Of a stretch of DNA of 64,000 nucleotides, positions 30,279 to 38,933 are shown piece by piece (positions within the stretch are counted from its first letter, which is position 1; every line of letters starts with the position of its first letter). The position numbers and the translations under genes are program-made. This DNA is from JAJEAD01 sp964420925. GTDB taxonomy: Bacteria; Pseudomonadota; Gammaproteobacteria; HK1. The notes beneath the pieces were generated by a model, which saw only the letters and a list, made by a program, of their open reading frames with translations, did no database searches and was not told the origin of the DNA. The stretch lies in assembly GCA_964420925.1 (NCBI GenBank), contig CAYQVB010000080.1, forward strand, positions 1 to 64,000, in the 5' to 3' direction.

Positions 30279-31508
30279 ATGACGAGGCGCGCTCCCTTCT
30301 ACCTCGCGCCTGCCGACCGCAAGGTGGTGGGCCTGGTCGGCATGGGGCATTTCGCGAGCCACTTCTACTTCCTCGTCCTTCCGCCGCTCTTCCCCGTGCT
30401 CACGGAGGTTTTCGCGGTGAGCTACACGCAGCTCGGCTTCGCGCTGTCGGTGATGGCGGTGACGAGCGCGGTGGTGCAAACCCCGGTGGGCTTCCTGGTC
30501 GATCGCTACGGAGCGCGTCCGTTCCTCGCGGCGGGGCTGGTGCTGAGCGGGCTGTGCATCATCGGAGTCGGGGTCTTCGCTACCTATGAAGCGCTGCTCG
30601 TCCTCATGGTGCTCTTCGGCCTCGGGGACTCGGTGATCCATCCTTCCGACTACGCGATCCTCAACAAGACGGTAGACCCCCGACGCATGGGGCGAGCCTT
30701 CTCGGTGCATACCTTCGCCGGCCATCTCGGCTTCGCCGCCGCACCGGTGACGGTCATCGCGCTCACCGAGTGGCTCGGGTGGCGCGAGGCCCTGCTGGCC
30801 TGCGGCGCGGGCGGCGTGGTGCTCGGCGCGGTGATGTACCTCAACCGGCATCTCCTCGGCGGAGGCGAGGAGAGCGTAGACCATGACACGGGAAGATCGG
30901 TGTCGGGCGGCATCGCGCTCCTGTTGAGCGCCCCGATGCTGGTCGGCTTCGTCTTCTACGCCGCGATCGCGGTCACCGGCGCGGGCATGACCGGGTTCGG
31001 GATCACCGCGCTGCACCTGCATTTCGAGCTGCCGCTGGCCGAAGCGGGGGCGGCGGTGAGCGCCTACCTCTTCGCCGCTCCGGTCGGAGTCATGCTCTCC
31101 GGGTGGATGAGCGACCGGATGTCGCGCCACCATACCTTCGTCGTGGTGTGCTTTTCCGTCCTTGCCGCGGCTGCTCTCGTCATCGCGAGCGTCACCCCGC
31201 GACTGGCGATAGTGGTGGGCCTCTTCGCCATCGCCGGCTTCTTCGTCGGCGCCGTAAACCCCGCGCGGGACATGCTGATCCGCTCCATGGTGACGGTGGC
31301 GGAGACCGGCAAGGCATTCGGATTCGTCACCATCGGCCTCAGCGCGGGCGCGGTGGTGGCGCCCCTGCTCTACGGCTGGATCCTCGATCACTCCGAGCCG
31401 ATTGCGATCTTCTGGGCGATCGGCGCGATGGCGCTGGTCACGATCGCGGTGGTGACGGCCACCGCCCGCGTCCAGTCCCGGGTGCTCGCGGCTCGAACCG
31501 CCGGGTAG
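30279..31508 (+). CDS. Major facilitator superfamily transporter
   Basis: A 409-residue membrane protein with about twelve hydrophobic segments. MFS motif A appears as GFLVDRYGARPFLAAG after helix 2, and again as GWMSDRMSRHHTF in the second half. Twelve-helix drug or organic-anion carriers have this layout; the substrate is unknown. The ATG at 30279 gives a natural cytoplasmic N-terminus; a longer frame upstream runs through REP-like palindromes and is rejected. It follows the BKACE-RidA pair and precedes the aldehyde dehydrogenase gene by 252 bases that hold nothing recognisable. Confidence 0.85.
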   Translation: MTRRAPFYLAPADRKVVGLVGMGHFASHFYFLVLPPLFPVLTEVFAVSYTQLGFALSVMAVTSAVVQTPVGFLVDRYGARPFLAAGLVLSGLCIIGVGVFATYEALLVLMVLFGLGDSVIHPSDYAILNKTVDPRRMGRAFSVHTFAGHLGFAAAPVTVIALTEWLGWREALLACGAGGVVLGAVMYLNRHLLGGGEESVDHDTGRSVSGGIALLLSAPMLVGFVFYAAIAVTGAGMTGFGITALHLHFELPLAEAGAAVSAYLFAAPVGVMLSGWMSDRMSRHHTFVVVCFSVLAAAALVIASVTPRLAIVVGLFAIAGFFVGAVNPARDMLIRSMVTVAETGKAFGFVTIGLSAGAVVAPLLYGWILDHSEPIAIFWAIGAMALVTIAVVTATARVQSRVLAARTAG

Positions 31509-31760
31509 ACGCCAGCGGACTCACTTCGGCTACTGTCCAGGAACCTGACCGGGAATCGGGACAGGAGTCGGGGCGCACGAAGACGCACCGGGTTGGCGTC
31601 CGCAGCGGGAAGTCGGTGAAGTGTTGCGCTTGGCCTCGCCGATCCGCCCTCGGCCGCCCTACTTGCGTCGCCGGGCCGGGACGGTGGAGCATTCAACGAT
31701 CAATTCGAGTGCCGGGCGAGATGCCTCTCGCTGACCAGGCGATCCACGGAGGACGGACAC

Positions 31761-33251
31761 ATGTCGGAAGCGGCTGCGATCGAAACCAGACCGATGCTCG
31801 TGGGCGGCGAGTGGGTCGAGAGCGCGAACGGGGAGAGCATCGAGGTCGAGAACCCCGGGCGGCGCACGATCATCGGCCGGGTGCCCCGCGGCGGCGCGGA
31901 GGACGTGGACCGCGCGGTGGCCGCAGCCGCATCGGCATTTGCAGACTGGCGCCGGATGGCGGCCCGCGAACGGGGCCGGATCCTGCTCGACATCGCGGCC
32001 GCGATCGAGGAGCGGGCGGACGAGCTCGGCCGCCTCATCGCGATGGAGACGGGCAACGCGCTGCGCACCCAGGCGAGGCCGGAGGCGGGCCTCGCCGCCG
32101 ACATCTTCCGCTACTTCGGCGGGCTTGCGAGCGAGATCAAGGGCGAGTGCCTCCCCCTTGGCGAGAACCTGCTCAGCTACTCCCGGCGCGAGCCGCTCGG
32201 AGTGGTGGGCGCAATCATTCCCTGGAACGCACCGGTGGGCCTCGGCGCGATGAAGATCGCCCCGGCGCTCTGCACCGGCAACACGCTGGTGCTCAAGGCG
32301 GCCGAGGACGCGCCGCTCGGGGTGCTCATGATCGCGGAGATCTGCCAGCGCTTCCTCCCGCCTTCGGTGCTCAACGTGCTCACCGGCTACGGCGAGGAGG
32401 CCGGCGCCGCGCTGAGCCGCCATCCCACGGTGCGCAAGCTCTCCTTCACCGGCTCGACGGAAGTGGGCAAGCTCATCATGCGCACCGCTTCGGAACGCCT
32501 CGTACCGGTCTCGCTCGAGCTCGGAGGGAAGAGCCCCTCCATCGTCTATCCCGACGTGGGTACGGAGGACTGGGTGGTGGACGGCATCGGCATGGCGATG
32601 CGCTTCACGCGCCAGAGCCAGTCCTGCACCGCCGGATCCCGCCTCTTTCTGCACGAGGACATCTTCGATTCCTTCCTCGAACGCCTGGTGGAGAGAACTC
32701 AGGCGATCAGAATTGGCGATCCCCTCGACGAGGCGACGGACATGGGCGCGATCATCAACCGCACCCAGTTCGACAAGGTGTGCGGCTACGTGGAGGAAGG
32801 TCTCGGTCGCTCAGACGCCCGCCTGGTGATGGGGGGGCTGCCGCCCGCGAGCGGACCCTTGAGCGAGGGCTACTACGCGGTGCCCACAGTCTTCGCGGAC
32901 GCGTCCAACGACTGGCGCATGTCGCGCGAAGAGATCTTCGGGCCGGTGCTGGTCGCGATCCGCTGGAGCGACGAAGCAGAGGTGATCCGCATGGCCAACG
33001 ACACCCACTACGGCCTCGCGGCCTTCGTGTGGTCGCGCGACGTGACGCGGGCGCTGCGCACCGCGCACGCGGTGGAGGCGGGCTGGGTGCAGGTCAACCA
33101 GGGGATCGGCCAGATCCTCGGGCAGTCCTACGGCGGGGTGAAGCAGAGCGGCATCGGCCGGGAATGCTCGCTCGAAGGCATGCTCGACAGCTTCACCGCG
33201 CGCAAGAGCGTCACCGTGAACCTCGGGATCCCGGACGCGCCCGGCACCTGA
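31761..33251 (+). CDS. NAD(P)-dependent aldehyde dehydrogenase
   Basis: A 496-residue aldehyde dehydrogenase, oxidising an aldehyde to its acid. IPWNAPVGLGAMKIAPALC forms the cofactor strand, FTGSTEVGKLI the nucleotide loop, LELGGKSP carries the general base Glu, and Cys289 in QSQSCTAGSR is the nucleophile. EEIFGPVL and the terminal GGVKQSGIGRE are also canonical. The ATG at 31761 follows GGAGGACGGACAC. Its last roughly 108 codons and the downstream flank are duplicated as a broken copy at 36031-36356, and the tail again just before 38764. Confidence 0.9.
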   Translation: MSEAAAIETRPMLVGGEWVESANGESIEVENPGRRTIIGRVPRGGAEDVDRAVAAAASAFADWRRMAARERGRILLDIAAAIEERADELGRLIAMETGNALRTQARPEAGLAADIFRYFGGLASEIKGECLPLGENLLSYSRREPLGVVGAIIPWNAPVGLGAMKIAPALCTGNTLVLKAAEDAPLGVLMIAEICQRFLPPSVLNVLTGYGEEAGAALSRHPTVRKLSFTGSTEVGKLIMRTASERLVPVSLELGGKSPSIVYPDVGTEDWVVDGIGMAMRFTRQSQSCTAGSRLFLHEDIFDSFLERLVERTQAIRIGDPLDEATDMGAIINRTQFDKVCGYVEEGLGRSDARLVMGGLPPASGPLSEGYYAVPTVFADASNDWRMSREEIFGPVLVAIRWSDEAEVIRMANDTHYGLAAFVWSRDVTRALRTAHAVEAGWVQVNQGIGQILGQSYGGVKQSGIGRECSLEGMLDSFTARKSVTVNLGIPDAPGT

Positions 33252-33307
33252 GCCGCCTGGAATGCCCGCGATCCGTGCGTGGTTTCCACGGTGGCGGCGG
33301 GAGCGCC
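33252..33307 (+). repeat. R1 repeat, copy 1 (after aldehyde dehydrogenase)
   Basis: GCCTGGAATGCCCGCGATCC followed by GTGCGTGGTTTCCACGG and a GGCGGCGGGAGCGCC tail. The same block occurs at 36357-36414 and 38764-38835, in both cases just upstream of a membrane coiled-coil gene. CGTGG-TTT-CCACG is a small internal hairpin. Confidence 0.75.
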
Positions 33308-34088
33308 ATGTGGGTGAAGGAAGTCGCAGGGTGGCGCCGAAGGCACCCATCGTCGAGTAATCGCCCGGAATACAACGCATGTTCTTCCCGGTGTTGGGGA
33401 CGCGCTTGCATGCGCCCCCGGCATGGGATTACGCAACCTCGGCGGAGGCCGCTTCCGGCCGGGGACGGCCCCGAAGTTTCGCGGGGGAGCGTGCGTCCGC
33501 CGCGTGGGCGGCGAAGCGCGACGCCGGGTGTTCGAGCGCTCCGTGTGGTGGTCTGACCGCTGACCCTCGCGGGCCGCGCCGTCAATCGAGCGGCACGGCC
33601 TGCTCCCCCAGCGTCCAGCGCGCCGTCGGTATCGCCCGCCGGCACCTTCGCGCGCCTGTCTGCGGGGTCTCGCAGCACACGCCTGCCGGAGGCACGGCCG
33701 ACGTGCCATTCCGCAAGTTGGATCGTCCAAGCAGTCAATGGACAGACCTTCCCCAATCTTGGGGACGCGCGAAGTCCGGCCCTCGGCTTAGGCTTTCAGT
33801 TCATTTGGACGCTGGGAAGAGGGATGTAGCGAGAACGATCCTGCGAGCCTTTGGGATGTTGCGTCTCCTTATTGACCCTTCGCAACCCGTCTTCACCAAG
33901 GACGATTTGCGGCTCGCCAAGAGGGTGAACGTGCGCCAGGACCATGCGGCGACGCAAAGCATGAACGCGCGGAGATCGATCTCACCCCCCGATTGAACGG
34001 CAGTGCAGACCGACGCGATGACGACGCCATCGGGTCGTTGGAGGCCGATCTCGAGGAGCGTTGCTGACGTACGCCTCACCCCAGTGAA
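33308..34088. other. 780-base stretch without a recognisable gene
   Basis: Open frames occur on both strands (for example 33379-33996 plus and 33801-34079 minus), but none has a recognisable domain, a ribosome-binding site or the usual codon pattern, and G/C at third positions is irregular. Base composition falls toward 33.8-34.0 kb, unlike the flanking genes. It may be decayed DNA belonging to the rearranged zone, or it may hold the upstream part of the leader RNA of the next gene. Confidence 0.5.
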
Positions 34089-34120
34089 GACGCAAGGCCG
34101 GGATTGCGTCGGCCTTTTCT
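34089..34120 (+). promoter_or_regulatory. Switch-like leader hairpins before the Na/Pi transporter
   Basis: Two mutually exclusive stems can form. GACGCAA (34089-34095) can pair with TTGCGTC (34104-34110), or AAGGCCG (34094-34100) can pair with CGGCCTT (34110-34116), the latter followed by TTCTT. The second is terminator-like and lies only 17 bases before the ATG at 34134. The overlap is what an attenuator or riboswitch expression platform looks like; no known aptamer was recognised upstream. Confidence 0.5.
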
Positions 34121-34133
34121 TGTGGAGATGTGC

Positions 34134-35711
34134 ATGAGCGATTTATTGGCCGGCATGGCAGGTGGCCTTGGACTCTTCGTCGCCGGGATGTGGCTCCTCA
34201 CGGAGAATCTGAAGACCATGGCGAACTACCGTCTGCGCCGGGCGGCCATCCGATGGACGAGCAATCGGTGTTCCGCGCTGCTGTGGGGGTGCGTCGCCGG
34301 AGGCGTCACACAGAACATGACGGCGCTCACCTTCATCACGGTGGGGGTGCTTCGGGCCGGGATGATCTCCACCTCGGGTGCGCTCGCGGTGATCCTGGGC
34401 GGCTGCATCGGCTCCTCCCTGCTCGTGCTGATAGTGACCTTCGATGTGAAGACGCTGGCCCTCTGCCTCCTCGGCATATCCGGCATTGCCGCGGCGAGTG
34501 AGACGTTGGCGAAGCACCGGACGCTGGCGGCGTCGTTGTTCGGAGGCGGCCTGCTCCTCTTCGGGCTGACCGTACTCCAGGAATCCGCCGCACCCTTCGC
34601 CGAGCAGGCTTGGTTCCAGGCGATGCTGGAGCAGACCGGGCACTCGATGGAGCTGGCCTTCGCGATCGCTGCGGTGCTGACCTTCGTGGTCCAGTCCCCC
34701 AACGCCATCTGCATATTCGGCATCGGCCTCCTGGGCGCCGGGGCGCTGACGGTCGAGCAGACCCTCATGGTCTTCTACGGGGCGGGTATCGGCTCGGGTG
34801 TCCTGCTCTATCTGCTGTCCAGCGGCCTCGCAGGGCGTTCCCGCCAAATCGCGATGTACATGGTGCTCTACGATGTCCTGACCAGCGTGGTGCTCGTGCC
34901 TCTGCTCTACGTGGAGATCCACTTCAGGGTGCCCCTGGTGGTGGCGCTGATCGAGCGTCTGCCCTTCGGAGCGGAGATGAATCTGGCGCTCTTCTACATC
35001 CTGACCAGCCTGCTTGCGCTGCCAGTGCTGCTCGCTACGGTCGACCTGTGTGCGGCGGCACTGGAGCGCCGGTGGCCCGGTTCCCTGTCTGACGCCCTTT
35101 CCAGGCCACGCTTCATTCACGGCACCGGTGCGGGCGAGGACCCACTCGCGCGCGCGCGCCAGGAGCAAGTGCGGGTAGTGCACAACCTCGCGGTCTACTT
35201 CGACGCGGTGCGCGAAGGCTGGCGTGTGGCGCCGCTTCGCGAGGCGTCACGCAGCCTCCTTGACGACATCGGGGGCTTTCTCGACGCCTTGCCTGTACGG
35301 CGGCGCGCCCACGAGGTCGAGGCGCGCAACGCCCTGCGCAATCAGCACCGAGTGTTGATGGCGCTCGAAGACGCGCTCGGGGGGCTGTGCACGCTGCTCG
35401 GCGCACGCGCTCCAGCCCCGGAATTGCGCTCGCTGCATGCAGGCGCCCTGGAAGGCGTCGACGCGATGCTGCAAGTAGCAATCGATGCGCTCGACAAGGG
35501 GGAGGGCGATGCCGAAGGGTGGTGCCTTGTGACCCAGGCTGGCGAGGGCCACGCGAGCAGGATGCGCAAACTCCGCGCCCGGTATCTCGATGCCGATCCC
35601 CCGCTTCCGCATCCCGCGCTCGGCGAAATGCTGCGCCTGAGCGAAGCGGCCGAGGAGGCGTTGCGCGTGCTGGCCGAACTCGAGCCAGCGTTCGGCAGGA
35701 AGCCCAGCTAA
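34134..35711 (+). CDS. Na+/phosphate cotransporter family protein (NptA/PhoU-tail type)
   Basis: A 525-residue protein of the Na/Pi-cotransporter II family. The N-terminal part (to about residue 310) has eight or so hydrophobic segments with two inverted QS-containing repeats; here GGVTQNMTALTF and VVQSPNAICIF occupy the positions of the family's QSSSA motifs and both deviate from them. The C-terminal 200 residues are soluble helices resembling a PhoU-like domain. The altered motifs mean phosphate may not be the substrate. The ATG at 34134 has TGGAG upstream. It is behind a switch-like leader and stands alone. Confidence 0.8.
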   Translation: MSDLLAGMAGGLGLFVAGMWLLTENLKTMANYRLRRAAIRWTSNRCSALLWGCVAGGVTQNMTALTFITVGVLRAGMISTSGALAVILGGCIGSSLLVLIVTFDVKTLALCLLGISGIAAASETLAKHRTLAASLFGGGLLLFGLTVLQESAAPFAEQAWFQAMLEQTGHSMELAFAIAAVLTFVVQSPNAICIFGIGLLGAGALTVEQTLMVFYGAGIGSGVLLYLLSSGLAGRSRQIAMYMVLYDVLTSVVLVPLLYVEIHFRVPLVVALIERLPFGAEMNLALFYILTSLLALPVLLATVDLCAAALERRWPGSLSDALSRPRFIHGTGAGEDPLARARQEQVRVVHNLAVYFDAVREGWRVAPLREASRSLLDDIGGFLDALPVRRRAHEVEARNALRNQHRVLMALEDALGGLCTLLGARAPAPELRSLHAGALEGVDAMLQVAIDALDKGEGDAEGWCLVTQAGEGHASRMRKLRARYLDADPPLPHPALGEMLRLSEAAEEALRVLAELEPAFGRKPS

Positions 35712-35824
35712 CTCTCTGTGTATGGACGTTTACTCTGCAGGTGGGGCCTGTGTCTTTGGGGCGACGGCGATATCGAGCAGGGAGAGGTCCTCCTGGCGGC
35801 GCTGAAGGGTCTACCAATCCATGG

Positions 35825-36032
35825 GACGTCACCCGATGACGCTGTCCATCAAGAGCTGATGGCACGCGAGAGCGACTGGTCCGAGGCCGGCATAACGTCA
35901 GTGATCCGCATCGGCGATTGCGAGGCTCCCGGCATCATCGCGACCGCCGTTCACTCGGGTCATCGCTGGGCGCGGGAGCTCGATGTCGAGACGGCGTCCG
36001 CGGTGCCGTTCCTGCCGACGCCACCTGGCGCG
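35825..36032 (+). pseudogene. C-terminal fragment of a TMADH-family gene
   Basis: Translation in one frame gives ELMARESDWSEAGITSV, IRIGDCEAPGII and a PFLPTPPGA end, nearly the last 65 residues of the damaged dehydrogenase gene at 37204-38674. Nothing of the other 600 residues precedes it. The normal TAG stop is lost because the fragment runs straight into an aldehyde dehydrogenase fragment at a shared GGCGCG. It starts abruptly about 110 bases after the transporter gene. Confidence 0.85.
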
Positions 36033-36356
36033 AAGAGATCTTCAGGCCGGTGCTGGTCGCAATCCGCTGGAGCGACGAAGCGGAGGTGATCCGCATGGCC
36101 AACGACACCCACTACGGGCTCGCGGTCTTCGCGTGGTCGCGCGACGTGACGCAGGCGCTGCGCACCGCGCACGCGTTCGAGGCGGGCCGAATGCAGGTCA
36201 ACCAGGGGATCGCCCAGGTCCTCGGCCAGTCCTGCGGCGGGGTGAAGCTCAAGCGGCATCGGCCGGGAATGCTCGCTCGAAGGCATGCTCGACAGCTTCA
36301 CCGCGCGCAAGAGCGTCACCGTCAACCTCGGGATCCCGGACGCGCCCGCCTCCTGA
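36031..36356 (+). pseudogene. C-terminal fragment of the aldehyde dehydrogenase gene, frameshifted
   Basis: This matches the last roughly 108 codons of the gene at 31761-33251: REEIF, PVLVAIRWSDEAEVIRMAND, then HYGLA, WSRDV and VNQGI. After GGVK an extra base (GCTCAAGC against GCAGAGC) shifts the frame, so the original GIGRECSLEGMLDS end is no longer read in phase. The TGA position and downstream flank are also copied. It has no catalytic half and cannot be functional. Confidence 0.88.
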
Positions 36357-36414
36357 GCCGCTGGGGACGCCTGCGACAGCCGAGCGTGGTTTCCACGGCG
36401 GCGGCGGGAGCGCC
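36357..36414 (+). repeat. R1 repeat, copy 2
   Basis: The aldehyde dehydrogenase downstream flank copied with its gene fragment. The left half has diverged (CTGGGGACGCCTGCGACAGC), but GAGCGTGGTTTCCACGG and GGCGGCGGGAGCGCC are kept. It leads directly into the leader of the first membrane coiled-coil gene. Confidence 0.7.
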
Positions 36415-36462
36415 ACGAGCCTCCGTGTCCGTGATTAGGGCCTATCGGTGGCGTAAAGGCGC

Positions 36463-36493
36463 TACACTCTGCACTGGTGTGAGGAGACACCAG
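36463..36493 (+). promoter_or_regulatory. Conserved TACACT box plus 5-prime hairpin, copy A
   Basis: TACACT (36463-36468) resembles a -10 box. Five bases later the stem CTGGTGT (36474-36480), loop GAGGAG and stem ACACCAG (36487-36493) follow, 25 bases before the ATG. Copies B (38878-38908) and C (56899-56929) have the same order and spacing, so the hairpin would sit at the very 5-prime end of the mRNA. No clear -35 box is seen. Confidence 0.6.
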
Positions 36494-36518
36494 ACCCTTG
36501 GCAAACAAGGAAGATGCC

Positions 36519-37049
36519 ATGACGAGTCATGTCGCCGCCAAAGTCGGCGTGAAGCAGGAGACGATCGCGATCGTCGCGGTCGGTCTCACCATCCTCGGCA
36601 CGATGCTGCTCACCACCACCCGGCTCGAAGCCCGTATCGACCGTGTTCAGGTCGAGGCCCGAGCGGACCGCGAAGCATTGTCCAAAAAAATCGATCGCGT
36701 TCAGGCCGAGATCCGGGCCGAGGCTCAGGCGGACCGCGAGGCCTTCCTCCGACGCACCGATCGCTTGCATGCCGAAGCTCAAGCGGACCGCGAGGCGTTC
36801 ACTCGGAAGTTCGACCGCATTCAGGCCGAGGCGCGAGCGGACCGTGAGGCATTCACTCAGAGAATGGACCTCATGCAGGCTGAATTCCGGGCCGAAGCGA
36901 AGTCGGATCGGGATGCTTTCTCTCGAGAAATCGACCGCATTCGGGCCGAAGCCCGAACCGATCGTGAAAACTTCTCTCGGGAAATCCTTCGTTTGACCGC
37001 CGACCAAGCTCGGCTCGCCGGCACCGTCGAAGGTCCCCGCCCCGAGTAG
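36519..37049 (+). CDS. Membrane-anchored tandem coiled-coil repeat protein, copy A (6 repeats)
   Basis: A 176-residue protein of unknown function. A 12-residue polar start is followed by one hydrophobic helix (TIAIVAVGLTILGTMLLTT, about residues 15-34) and then an alpha-helical, highly charged region made of 18- or 22-residue units with the pattern [RK]-x-D-R-[IVL]-x-A-E-x-[RQ]-A-D-R-E-A-F-[ST]-[RQ]. I count six units, then the shared cap EILRLTAD-ARLAG-VEGP. Unit lengths of 7+11 and 11+11 fit a heptad/hendecad coiled coil. The ATG at 36519 follows AAGGAAGATGCC; an upstream in-frame TTG is not needed. Copies B and C differ mainly in repeat number. Confidence 0.8.
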   Translation: MTSHVAAKVGVKQETIAIVAVGLTILGTMLLTTTRLEARIDRVQVEARADREALSKKIDRVQAEIRAEAQADREAFLRRTDRLHAEAQADREAFTRKFDRIQAEARADREAFTQRMDLMQAEFRAEAKSDRDAFSREIDRIRAEARTDRENFSREILRLTADQARLAGTVEGPRPE

Positions 37050-37075
37050 TCCCGATTACCGACACCACAGCCGGC

Positions 37076-37097
37076 TTTCAGGTGCCGGCACCTGAAA
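37076..37097. terminator. Perfect 22-bp palindrome after copy A
   Basis: TTTCAGGTGCC followed by its exact complement GGCACCTGAAA, 26 bases after the stop codon. Copy B has the same element with a paired A-T to G-C change, so the structure is maintained. There is no T-run. It could be a terminator or mRNA-end stabiliser, or a protein-binding site. Confidence 0.6.
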
Positions 37098-37203
37098 CGG
37101 TTCGGAATCGAGGAGGTCGCCATTCAATTGATGGGGGCGCGAAGATCCTGAATCATTCGAGCGGACGGTGACCGAAGACAACCATGGCCGGGCGAGGTGA
37201 CGC

Positions 37204-38674
37204 ATGGCCCGCGACCCACGCTACGACGTTCTGTTTGAACCGGTCCGGATTGGACCGGTGACATCGAAGAATCGCTTTTATCAAGTACCGCACTGTTCGG
37301 GCACCAGCGACAACGCGCCGGACGCCAACACCAGGATGCGCGAGATGAAGGCGGAGGGCGGTTGGGGCGTGGTCTGCACCGAGATTGCCGAGGTGGCGAA
37401 CACCGCGGAGTTCTGGCCCTATCCCTCACTTCATCTGTGGAACGACTCGCACATCCCGAGAATCGCGCGAATGGCGGAAGCGGTACACCGCCATGGCGCG
37501 TTGGCCGGGGTGGAGCTCGGGCACGTCGGATTGGCCGCGGGTAATCGCTCGATGCGGGTGCCCCCGCTCGGCCCTTCGTCGCATCTGACCCTGGAGTCGG
37601 TCGAACCCTTTCAATGCAAGGCGATGGACCGCCGGGACATCTGGACCTTTCGCGCCCAGCATCGCGCCGCGGCGCGTCGAGCCCGGGAAGCGGGATTCGA
37701 CATCGTCTATGCCTACGCGGGTCATGGCCTCTCTCTGTTCAGCCAGTTCCTCCAGACCCGGTACAACCAGCGCAACGATGAGTACGGGGGCAGCCTCGAG
37801 AATCGCATGCGTCTGCTCCGTGAGGCGTTGGAGGACATGAAAGAGGAGATCGGTGACGCTTGCCGATGCCCGTGACGAGCTGGGCGGACGGGTGCGGCGG
37901 GAGTCCCGTTTGCCCGGCCTCTCCGCATGGATGCGGGTGGTCGATTACCGTCTCCACGCGCTCCGGCAAATGGGCAATGTCGACCTCTACCCTTCGAGCG
38001 AGCTGACGACGGAGGACATCCTGGATTCCGGCGTCCGGCACATAGTCGTGGCCACCGGTGCGCTCTGGCGCCGCGACGGCATCGGGCGCTTCAACTCCGA
38101 GCCAGTTCGAGGTGCCGGGCAGTCGAACGTGATTACCCCGGACGATGTCTTTGAAGATGTCGAGATTCAGAGCCCCATCGTCATCTACGACGAGGACGGC
38201 GCCTATCTCGGCAACCTCTTCGTGGAGAAACTCGTTGAAGCCGGTCACGAGGTCGTCTACGCGACCCCGCACGCCGACGTGGCGCCTTACCTGGCGCTGA
38301 CGATGGAGCAGCACAAAGTGGCCGCCCGCCTGGCCGCCATGGACCTCCGCATCGAACGTCTGCGGCGTCTGGAAGCGGTGGGCCCCGATACTCTCGAGCT
38401 TGCCTGCGTGCACGGAGGAGCCGGTCTGACGCTTCCCATGAAGATGCTGTTGATACTCACGTCACGGGTACCCAATGACGCGGTCTACGAGGAGCTGATG
38501 GCACGCGAGAGCGAGTGGCCCGAGGCCGGCATAAGGTCAGTGACCCGCATCGGCGATTGCGAGGCTCCCGGCATCATCGCGGCCGCCGTCCACTCGGGGC
38601 ATCGCTGGGCGCGAGAGCTCGATGCCGAAACCATTCCCGAGGTGCCGTTCCTGCCCACACCACCCAGCGCGTAG
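37204..38674 (+). pseudogene. TMADH-family dehydrogenase gene with internal deletion
   Basis: The N-terminal part (37204-37857, residues 1-218) begins ARDPRYDVLFEPVRIGPVTS with the FMN cysteine at residue 31, like the intact gene at 12258-14333. At GTGAC (37853-37857) the sequence jumps to what corresponds to residue 413 of that gene (VTLADARDELGGRV) and continues to a normal C-terminus. About 194 codons are missing, including all four 4Fe-4S cysteines and the GGGPAG motif, and the frame shifts, so translation ends at 37875. The position matching TMADH Tyr60 is Ile61, so the ancestor had a different pocket from the intact paralogue. Confidence 0.9.
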
Positions 38675-38763
38675 CCCTGACCGCAGTGCTTTACCGGCTC
38701 TCCGAGCTGCAGTTTTTCGAGTCACGCGAGCTCTTCCATCCGCCATCGTACCGCGCCCAGCTC

Positions 38764-38835
38764 CTGAGCTGCCTGGAATGCCCGCGATCCGTGCGTGGTC
38801 TCCACGGCGGGGGCGGGGGCGGCGGGTAGAGCGCC
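38764..38835 (+). repeat. R1 repeat, copy 3
   Basis: CTGAGCTGCCTGGAATGCCC and CGCGATCCGTGCGTGG closely match the aldehyde dehydrogenase stop-plus-flank at 33248-33307, with an expanded GGGGGCGGGGGCGGC run. Only the last few bases of the dehydrogenase reading frame precede it. It leads into the copy B leader. Confidence 0.75.
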
Positions 38836-38877
38836 ACGAGCCTCCGTGACCCGGGTCCACCGGTGGGGCGAATGCGC

Positions 38878-38908
38878 TACACTTTCCACTGGTGTGAGGA
38901 CACACCAG
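38878..38908 (+). promoter_or_regulatory. Conserved TACACT box plus 5-prime hairpin, copy B
   Basis: TACACT (38878-38883), five bases, then CTGGTGTGAGGACACACCAG (38889-38908), an eight-pair perfect stem with an AGGA loop, 25 bases before the ATG. Upstream, GCCTCCGTGACCCGGG and CGGTGGGGCGAATGCGC are also shared with copy C. Confidence 0.65.
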
Positions 38909-38933
38909 ACCATGAGCAACCAGGGAAGATGCC

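Noticed and set aside
33379..33996. A 205-codon plus-strand ORF in the gap after the aldehyde dehydrogenase
   Set aside because: No recognisable domain, no ribosome-binding site, composition changes midway, and the region sits in rearranged DNA; treated as non-coding.
33801..34079. A 92-codon minus-strand ORF
   Set aside because: No similarity recognised, no good start signal, and it overlaps the probable leader of the transporter gene.
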